From: Eucommia ulmoides
Lineage: Eukaryota > Streptophyta > Magnoliopsida > Garryales > Eucommiaceae
DNA length: 64,000 nt
Reading direction: 5' to 3'
Assembly (NCBI GenBank): GCA_016647705.1
Contig: CM028338.1
Coordinates: 11,562,240-11,626,239 of the forward strand
This document shows positions 56,799 to 64,000 of the stretch, piece after piece. The position numbers were made by a program, and so were the translations under genes. The notes beneath the pieces are model-generated. The model searched no databases, was not told where the DNA came from, and saw nothing but the letters and a program-made list of their open reading frames with translations. Each line of letters starts with the position of its first letter. Position 1 is the stretch's first letter.

Positions 56799-57115
56799 TA
56801 GTAGCGCGTCAATACGTCGCTACTTTCACTTCAAGTGTACTTGTCAAGTTTTAGTATAGATGGGGAAGAGTAAGGGTTGTCGTATCCACAGAGATTAGTT
56901 AAGATTATCATTGAGTACCGTGATTATCATAACCTAACTTTATTTAGGCAACATAAATTGTATATTTTATAATAAATAATAAACTAGACTAATTAACTAA
57001 TTAAACTAATTATACTATAATACTATTTTGAGACGTTTAAGGGAATAGATTATCTAGGGATTAACTTCGTTTACAAAAACTGGCTTGGGAATAAATACAT
57101 AAATTACACCTATCA
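56799..57115 (-). repeat. 5' LTR of element C, internally deleted
   Basis: 317 bp. It follows the 3' LTR from the edge to CGTTTACAAAAAC, then jumps to TGGCTTGGGAATAAATAC and the CACCTATCA end. The breakpoints in the 3' LTR (53234 and 54321) share AAAC, giving a deletion of about 1,087 bp. The TATA and word block are lost while the TSD is intact. Confidence 0.87.
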
Positions 57116-57120
57116 CCCTT

Positions 57121-57529
57121 ACTTTAACTGGAAGGTGGGTGAGAAAAGAAAATTTCTTGGGGAAAGAATAGTAATACCTCCCAAGATTGGTGTGGAATTT
57201 GAGGTATCTTACAAACTCCTAATTATATCTATGTGAAGCGGTGTCTCATGTACTTGAGGTAGGGCAATGGCTCCCATAATTTGGTGAAACCATTTGGGGC
57301 CAACTAGGTAGGGGTAATTTCTAACTGACAGAAGATATTACAAAGTAATGGAGAAAAAGAGAGAGTAAGTCCGTACTCGAACATCCACGAAAAAAAGACA
57401 TATTATCTTTCTTACTATTGAAGGGACGCTTATCTTTGGATGGAACCCTAATTGACACCGACGGAGGAATGCTGAATTGTTCCCTAAATGGCGTAAGCCA
57501 TTCTTGAGGAAACTAGCTCACACTATGAT
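57121..57529 (-). pseudogene. Gag-like pseudogene 2, N-terminal part
   Basis: Continues pseudogene 2 beyond element C. Minus frames include VRVRTYSLFFSITL, GPKWFHQIMGAIALPQVHET and TILSPRNFLFSHPPSS. These loosely follow the hydrophobic N-terminal domain of the plant gypsy-type gag-like proteins (a PNSW-like then P...LF motif). Stops are frequent. It ends at the Copia LTR border. Confidence 0.35.
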
Positions 57530-59865
57530 TGTTGGCCCAATGAGCTACCCAGGAAAATGGGTAAATTGGATAGTAATAAAAATTATCAAATAAATAACAC
57601 TTGAAAATTCAAATAATTAATTTTATCATAAATTAATTATTATTTTTATAGCAGCAGATAAGTGTTATATACTAGGTGTATACCCAAACAACAAAATATA
57701 AATAATGTAAAGAAAGCAGTACACCAAAATTTATACTGGTTCACCAAGATACTCTTGGCTAATTCAGTCCCCTAAGACCCATGGAGAGTTGCACCCATTA
57801 ATCACTATGATCCTTTTAATTAGGTAGGAAACAAACCCTTATAAAATGATTCTTTTCACAGGCTCAGAATCAACCTTTACAATTCATTTCCACAGGCTAA
57901 GGAATAACCCGATCTTTCTCCCAAGTTAAGGATTAACCTAATTATTTTATACTTAGCCTAAGAATTAAACCTAAAAAAAAAAAAAAAAAACTCCAAGTAT
58001 CCTTTTACTCAGTAAGGATTAAATCGTTACAAATTTACTCAAAATAATTTTAGTGAGGAATAATTACCCCTATCTCTTTTCACGGAAAAAAAAGTAACCT
58101 AATCGTTTTGTACTCTAGGCAAAGATCAAATCTCAATCTCTTTACCGGAAGAGATTGAAACCAACTACCCCTGATTAGATACTCCTGTTAGTATCTAATA
58201 CGCACATAACTCACCAATTACAAAATTGATAAGTTTTTTCCCACTCGGAACTTCTATCACTCAAGATTAATTGGAACTCAATTAATGTCCTAATAGTGAT
58301 AAAAATAAATTGAGAAATTCAAAATCTGATTTCAATAAAAATGGGTAGCACACAATTTAGCATGTAAACAGATTTTCACAAGAAATCATTGCAATTTTTT
58401 TTTATTAATTTAAATTTCAGAGAAACGATTTCAAAGACAAATATTCCAAGTAGTAAACAATAATTAATAGCAAAGACATGGAACGATCTTACCAGGAATT
58501 CACCGAATGAATGAACTATGAATAGAAATAAAACTCCAAATCGGTAGTCGCAATATCCCACAACAAATTTTCGCAAGAACACTTCTCAAGAATAATATCA
58601 CTATGCGCTCAGTAAGAATTCAGAATAATCACTCTTAGAAAGCTCAAGAACTGAATAGCCCTTTAAATTTGATTAATTGAGACTTTTTTTTTTTAATCTT
58701 AAAAACGCAAGTGTATTTACAAGGAATTGAAACAACCCCACCAATGGCTAGTTCCCACATATCGGGATAATTAATTGCACTTATAGACCCATTATATCAT
58801 TATGAATCAATCTTGGTTCAATTCACTCAATTATATCTTTTAAAATGTTTAATTTAGTCCTTCAAATATTTTCTCAAACTGAATTAGATAGAATAGAAAG
58901 TATTACAAGCACCAATTTGAGAAATAATTAAATTATAAGAATAATATCTATAGGGATAACAAAATATCAATAACATATATTAAATACCATGAGATTCCCA
59001 AGATATCTCTCAGATTCTAACCATGAAATAACTAGTAACGGTTACTTTTTGGAAAAGATCCACGAAATCCTCTAAACCTGAAACTGTCCATTGGTTGACC
59101 GACTAAAGTCCATAGGTCAACTGATTAATTCAGGTTGTAGCCCAAGCAAAGAGTACATGCCAGTCGGTCGATTCCTACTTCATATTCTATCAACCGAACA
59201 ATTCAGGATGTTTTCCCCGGCAAAATTCCAACTATGGTAGGTCAATCGCTCTACTTTGGTCTATCAACCTAATGATTCAGAGAGTTCACCCATTGACCAC
59301 AGCTCGACCGATCTATTCAGAGACTATATTACTCCCAGCTATTTCTTCATCAGTTGACTGATCTTTATTGGTCAGTTGACTGATCCTGCTGGAACACTTC
59401 TTCCTCAATTAATTTTAACTCTAATCTTTAAAGTTTTTTCCCCTTTAACCGATTTTTTTCCTCGGTTACTAAAATTAACACTTTAAATCAATTTTAATTA
59501 CAAAACTTTCTAAATCAATATTTCTTCTTCAATTTCACATTGGAGCAAATATGTTAACTAATTAGGATCCAAACAAAAACACAAATAAACATAAAACTAT
59601 TTTTGTGTTGTGTGTGAACCAAATCGGGATACATTAAGAGTAAAAATTAATCTAAGTTGATTTCACCTGATTCTTGAAAACCTTCGGTCTCTTAATGCTC
59701 GTCTTATTGTTAGCCTCTTTACATCCTTCGTATCCTCAACCACTTTCACCGATTTGTTAAGGATTAAATCGTTAATGGGACTATTACACTGAAACACTCA
59801 ATAAACTCGTTAGTTCCACCAAAAATATCAACATTTAATTATCCATCCAAATCTTAAGATCAATA
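57530..59865 (-). repeat. SIRE-like Copia 3' LTR
   Basis: 2,336 bp from TGTTGGCCCAATGAG to GATCAATA (plus view), collinear with the LTRs of element H but clearly diverged. A polypurine-like run (minus CCTCAAAAAGTAGAGGGGAT) follows at 59866-59887. The U3 word cluster (59088-59400) is built on GTTGAC/GTCGAC (CAGTTGACTGATC, GGTTGACCGAC). Its inner 1.1 kb is the part repeated in the array to the right. Confidence 0.8.
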
Positions 59866-59988
59866 ATTATCCCCTCTACTTTTTGAGGAATTGGAGGGCA
59901 GGCCAGCTTGAGCTGTCATCGTCCATTTTGCGATAGGATTTGGCAGCGAAGCAGCTTCAGCAGGACTATTCGATTGACTCAATGACAT
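59860..59988 (-). other. Short conserved frame in spacer copy 1
   Basis: A 42-residue minus frame starts MSLSQSNSPAEAASLPNPIA, continues KWTMTAQAGLPSNSSKSRG and stops within the first LTR bases. The equivalent frame is open in copy 2 (61682-61816) and broken near its start in copy 3 (about 63583-63605). Upstream in minus sense lie a GTAAGT (60070-60075; kept in copy 2 at 61876) and a TATA-like TTTATAAT (60413-60420). It could be the first codons of a gag or captured gene. Confidence 0.3.
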
Positions 59989-60574
59989 CTTATGCCAGAA
60001 TAGGAAACAATCAAAAATAGAGAATATGAAGAAACATTTACGCAGCTAAAAGAACATGGGAAGATGAGAACTTACATGAAATGGAAGTGATCTTTCATTT
60101 TTTTTCGCTTGAATCGTAATGAAAGTCAAGAGGGAAAATTATATAGGAAAATTCACGCTAAAAATTGACATAGGCATGGATCCTTAAATGGGTCGGATCT
60201 AGTCGGAAATACAATCCAAAACATACAGACCAAATAGTTTGTCTAGGCCGAAGAATGATAAGCCCAATAAGGCAAGGTCCTCAGCAGTTATCTGTGCAAG
60301 ACAAACGTCCTCACAAAAGAGGCCCATTAATTGAAAAATGAGAGCCCACGGTATTAAGGACCAAAGAGTAATGGTCAGGCCGTCATGACTGCTTCCCCTA
60401 CTCTTGAAAAGCATTATAAATCAGATTAACAATCACAGACCACGATTAATGGAGAATGTTACTGAGATATCTCCAACAATAAAGGAGATATTAGTTATCT
60501 TACAAGCCGATAGGAGCATATCACGTAACGGGCGACCTCTCCATTGAAATGGCGAAATATCTTGAAGCTCTTAA
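59989..60574 (-). other. Spacer copy 1, promoter-like, otherwise unassigned
   Basis: Contains, in minus sense, ACGTGATATGCTCC, an ATCTCCTTTATTGTTGG segment, TTTATAAT (60413-60420), a 71-codon frame (60199-60414, MLFKSRGSSHDGLTITLWSL...) also open in copy 2 (61965-62219), and GTAAGT. It resembles the promoter and leader of another LTR element or a gene. I found no match to the Copia interior of element H. Confidence 0.35.
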
Positions 60575-61681
60575 TTGGCTAGTTCCCACAAATCATGATA
60601 ATTAATTACACTTATAGACCCATTATATCATTATGACTCAATCCTAGTTCAATTCACTCAACTATATCGATTAAAATATTAAATTTAATCCCTCAAAAAT
60701 TTTCTCAAACTCAATTCGATAGAATAGAAATTATTGTATGGACCAATTTGAGAATTGATTAAATTATAAGAACCATATCTATAGGAATAAGAAAATATCA
60801 ATGACATTTCTTAAATAACATCAGACCCATAAGGATATCCCTCAATCTAACCATAAAATGGCTAGTAAATGTTACTTTTGGGAAAATATCCACGAAATCC
60901 TCTAAATCTAAAACTGTTCATTGGGTGACCGACCAAAGTCTATAGGTCAACTGATCAATTTAGGCTATAGCCCAAGCCAAAAGTTATTGTCAGTTCATCG
61001 ATTGCTACTTCATAGTTTGTCGACCGAACGATTCAATATGTTTCCCAAGCAAAATTCCAACTATGGTAGGTCGCCTGCTCTACTTTAGTCAGTCAACCTT
61101 ATGATCATAGAGTTCACCCATTGGCCATAGGTCGACCGATCCATTTAGAGACTGTATCATTCCCAGCCACTTCTTCATCAGTTGACCGATCCTTATTGGT
61201 CGGTTGACCGATCCTACTGGAACACTTATTCCTCAATCAATTTTAACTCTAATCTTCAATGTTTTTGCACCTTTAACCGATTTCTTTCCTCGGTTACTAA
61301 AATTATCACTTTAAATCAATTTTAATTACAAATCTTTCTAAATCAATATTTCTTATTCAATTTCACATTGGAGCAAATATGTTAACTAATTAGGATCCTA
61401 ATAAAAACACATATAACATGAAACCAATTTTGTGTTGTGTGTGAACCAAATCAGGATACATTAAGGATAAAAATTAATTTGAGTTATTTTCACCTAGATT
61501 CTTGAAAAATTTCGGTCTCTTAATACTCGTCTCTTTGTCAGTCTCTATGCATCGTTAGTATCGTAAACCATTTTCAATAATTTCTTAAGGATTAAATCAT
61601 TAATGGAACTATTACACTGAAAGACTCAATTAACTCATTAGTTCTACCAAAAACATCAACATTTAATTATCTATCAAAATC

Positions 61682-61816
61682 TTAAGATCGATAATGATCC
61701 CACCTACTTTTTGAGGAATTGGAGGGCCGAGTAGTTTGAGCTGGTGTCGTCCATTTAGCGATAGGATTTGGCGGCGAAGGAGCTTCAGTAGGACTATTCG
61801 ATTGATTCAATGACAT
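61682..61816 (-). other. Short conserved frame in spacer copy 2
   Basis: A 44-residue minus frame begins MSLNQSNSPTEAPSPPNPIA, homologous to the frame in copy 1 with several replacements. It reads through the polypurine-like tract into the LTR edge. Confidence 0.3.
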
Positions 61817-64000
61817 CTTATGCCAGAACAGGCAGTGATCAAAAATAGAGAATATGAGAACATGGGAAAGCGAGAACTTACACGAAATAGAAGTGATCTT
61901 TCGTCTTTTTTCGCTTGAATCGTCATAAAAGTCAAGAGGGAAAATTATATGGGAAAACTCCCAATCATAATTGACATAGGCATCGATCCTTAATAGGTTG
62001 GATCTGGTCAGAAATACGATCTGAAACATACAGACCAAATAGTTTGTCTAGGCCTAAGAATGATAAGCCCAATAGGGCAAGGTCCTCAGCAGTTGTCTGT
62101 GCAAGACAAACGTCCCCACAAAAGAGGGCCATTGATGGGAAAATGAGAGCCCAGAGTATTAAGGACCAAAGAGTAATGGTCAGGCCGTCGTGACTGCTTA
62201 CCCTACACTTGAAGAGCATTATAAATTAGATTAACTATCATAGACCATGATTATTGGGGAATTTACAACGATCTCTCCTACAATAAAGGAGATATTAGTT
62301 ATCTTACAAGCCGTTAGGAGCATATCACGTAACGGCCAACCTCTCCATTGAAATGGCGAAATATCTTCAAGCCCTCAATTGGCTAGTTCCCACAAATCCT
62401 GACCTATTATATCATTAGGACTTACTCCTGGTTCAATTCACTCAACTATAACAATTAAAATATTTAATTTAATCCCTCAAAATTTTTCTCAAACTCAATT
62501 CGATAGAATAGAAATTATTGTATGGACCAATTTGAGAAATTATTAAATTATATGAACCATATCTATAGGAATAAGAAAATATCAATGACATTTCTTAAAT
62601 AACATCAGACTCATAAAGATATCTCTCAATCTAACCATAAAATGGCCAGCAACGGCTACTTTTGGGAAAATATCCACGAAATCCTCCAAACCTAAAACTG
62701 ATTATTGGTTGACCGACCAAAGTCTATAGGTCAACTAATCAATTCATGTTGTAGCCCAAGCCAAAAGTTATTTCCAGTCCGTCAATTTCTATTTCATAGT
62801 CGGTCGACCGAACGATTCAAGATGTTTCCTAGGAAAAATTCCAGCTATGGTAGGTCACTCGCTCTACTTTGGTCTGTTAACCTAATGATTTAGAGAGTTT
62901 ACACAATTGCCATAGGTCAACCGATCCATTTAGAGAGTGTATCATTCCCAACCACTTCTTTATCGGTTGATCGATCCTAATTGGTCGATTGACCGAACCT
63001 GCTGGAACACTTCTTCGTCAATGAATTTTAACTCTAATCTTCAATGTTTTTTCCCCTTTAACCAATTTCCTTCCTCGGTTACTGAAATTATCACTTTAAA
63101 TCAATTTTAATTTCAAATCTTTCAAAATTAAAATTTCTTCATCAATTGTATAGTGGAGCAAATATGTTAACTAATTAGGATCCTAATAAAAACAAAAAAT
63201 AACACGAAACCATTTTTGTGTTGTGTGTGAACCGAATCGGGATATATTAAGGGTAAAAATTAATCTCAGTTGTTTTCACCTAGATTCTTGAAAAATTTCG
63301 GTCTTTTAATACTCGTTTCTTTGTCAGTCTCTTTGCATCATGAGTATCCTCTACCATTTTCAATAATTTCTTAAGGATTAAATCGTTAATGGAACTATTA
63401 CACCGAAACACTCAATAAACTTGTTAGTTTTACTAAAAACATCAACATTTAATTGTCCATCAAAATCTTAATAACAATAATGATCCATCCCTACTTTTTG
63501 AGGAATTGGAGGGCCGAGTAGCTTGAGCTGGCGTCGTCCATTTCGCGATAGGATTTGGCGGCGAAGTAGTTTCAGCAGGACTATTTCATTAACTCAATGC
63601 CATCTTATGCCAGAACAGAAAGCTATCAAAAATAGAGAAATTGAAGAAAAAGTTACGCAACCAAAAGAACATGGGAAGATGAGAACTAACACGAAATGGA
63701 AGTGATCTTTCGTCTTTTTTCGCTTGAATCGTCATGAAATTCAAGAAGGAAAATTATATTGGAAAACTCCCGATCATAATTGATATAGGCATCGATCCTT
63801 AATAGGTCGGATCTGGTCGGAAATACGATCTGAAACATACAGACCAAATAGTTTGTCTAGGCCTCAGAATGATAAGCGCAATAGGACAAGGTCCTCAGCA
63901 GTTGTCTGTGCAAGATAAACTTCCTCACAAAAAAGGCCCATTAATAGGAAAGTGAGAGCCCACAGTATTAAGGACTAAAGAGTAATGCTCAAGCCGGTGT

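Larger units (their letters stand above)
52956..57115 (-). mobile_element. Athila-like gag-only LTR element C, complete with TSD
   Basis: Flanked by CCCTT at 52951-52955 and 57116-57120. It has a full 3' LTR (52956-54359), interior with decayed gag, primer site (56773-56792) and a 317-bp 5' LTR whose core is deleted. It lies in gag-like pseudogene 2. Confidence 0.92.
58743..64000. repeat. About 1.8-kb tandem array: partial Copia LTR plus about 0.7-kb spacer, three copies
   Basis: LTR segments begin GGCTAGTTCCCACA near 58743, 60578 and 62388 and end CAATA or GATA at 59865, 61693 and 63479, giving periods of 1,828 and 1,786 bp. Each is followed by the same spacer (59866-60574, 61694-62384, 63480-64000 and beyond). 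Copies 2 and 3 resemble each other more than copy 1. The array continues past the window edge. Confidence 0.88.

Overview
The window reads as repeat-dense chromatin of a flowering plant, probably a eudicot. It is AT-rich, holds nested Ty1/Copia and Ty3/Gypsy LTR retrotransposons, has tRNA-Asp- and initiator-Met-type primer sites, and shows no convincing host gene. Nearly every long open frame is a transposon fragment with stops and frameshifts. No tRNA, rRNA or CRISPR was recognised. Lineage names (Athila-like, SIRE, Tekay-like, Tat/Ogre-like) come from motif memory, not from a search.

The dominant family is a gag-only, Athila-like Ty3/Gypsy element of about 4-5 kb. Its LTRs are about 1.3-1.8 kb, begin TGATAGGTG and end CTACCA. 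It has a tRNA-Asp-type primer site, a decayed gag, a TTTGGGGG-type polypurine tract and no pol, so it must have been moved by another element's enzymes. Copies are X (1-1943, +), A (3457-8246, -), B (19767-24725, -), F (36034-46237, -), G (39098-44042, - , a diverged subfamily inside F), D (46401-49497, +, 3' truncated), C (52956-57115, -) and a headless interior fragment E (35138-36028 plus 46243-46400, -). Five are bounded by perfect 5-bp target-site duplications: A TACCC, B CTTGC, C CCCTT, F GCATT, G TATGG.

Layout from left to right. 1-1943 is the 3' end of X. 1944-3286 is an inverted Tat/Ogre-like fragment. 3287-10964 is a broken Gypsy gag-like coiled-coil pseudogene on the minus strand, split by element A and by a solo LTR (8788-10461). 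10965-13707 is a 2.7-kb Tekay-like solo LTR with TSD TAACC. 13722-14883 and 28701-34944 are Tat/Ogre-like LTR or leader sequence with several minisatellites, split by a SIRE-type Copia element (14884-28700, -) whose integrase is interrupted by B. 34945-49497 is a pile of Athila-like elements three layers deep. 49498-57529 is a second gag-like pseudogene split by C. 57530-64000 is a Copia LTR that runs into a tandem array with a period of about 1.8 kb, leaving the window.

Two patterns stand out. First, the Athila-like LTRs carry, just upstream of a TATA box, three to six copies of a short dyad-symmetric word with CACC/GGTG arms. Its central palindromic hexamer changes between copies (CCTAGG, CCGCGG, CTGCAG). 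The unrelated Copia LTRs carry a similar cluster built on GTCGAC. Second, several elements kept their TSDs while one LTR lost its core through a deletion at 4-bp microhomology. With the 1.8-kb LTR-derived tandem array, these show how LTR sequence here is being pruned and amplified.
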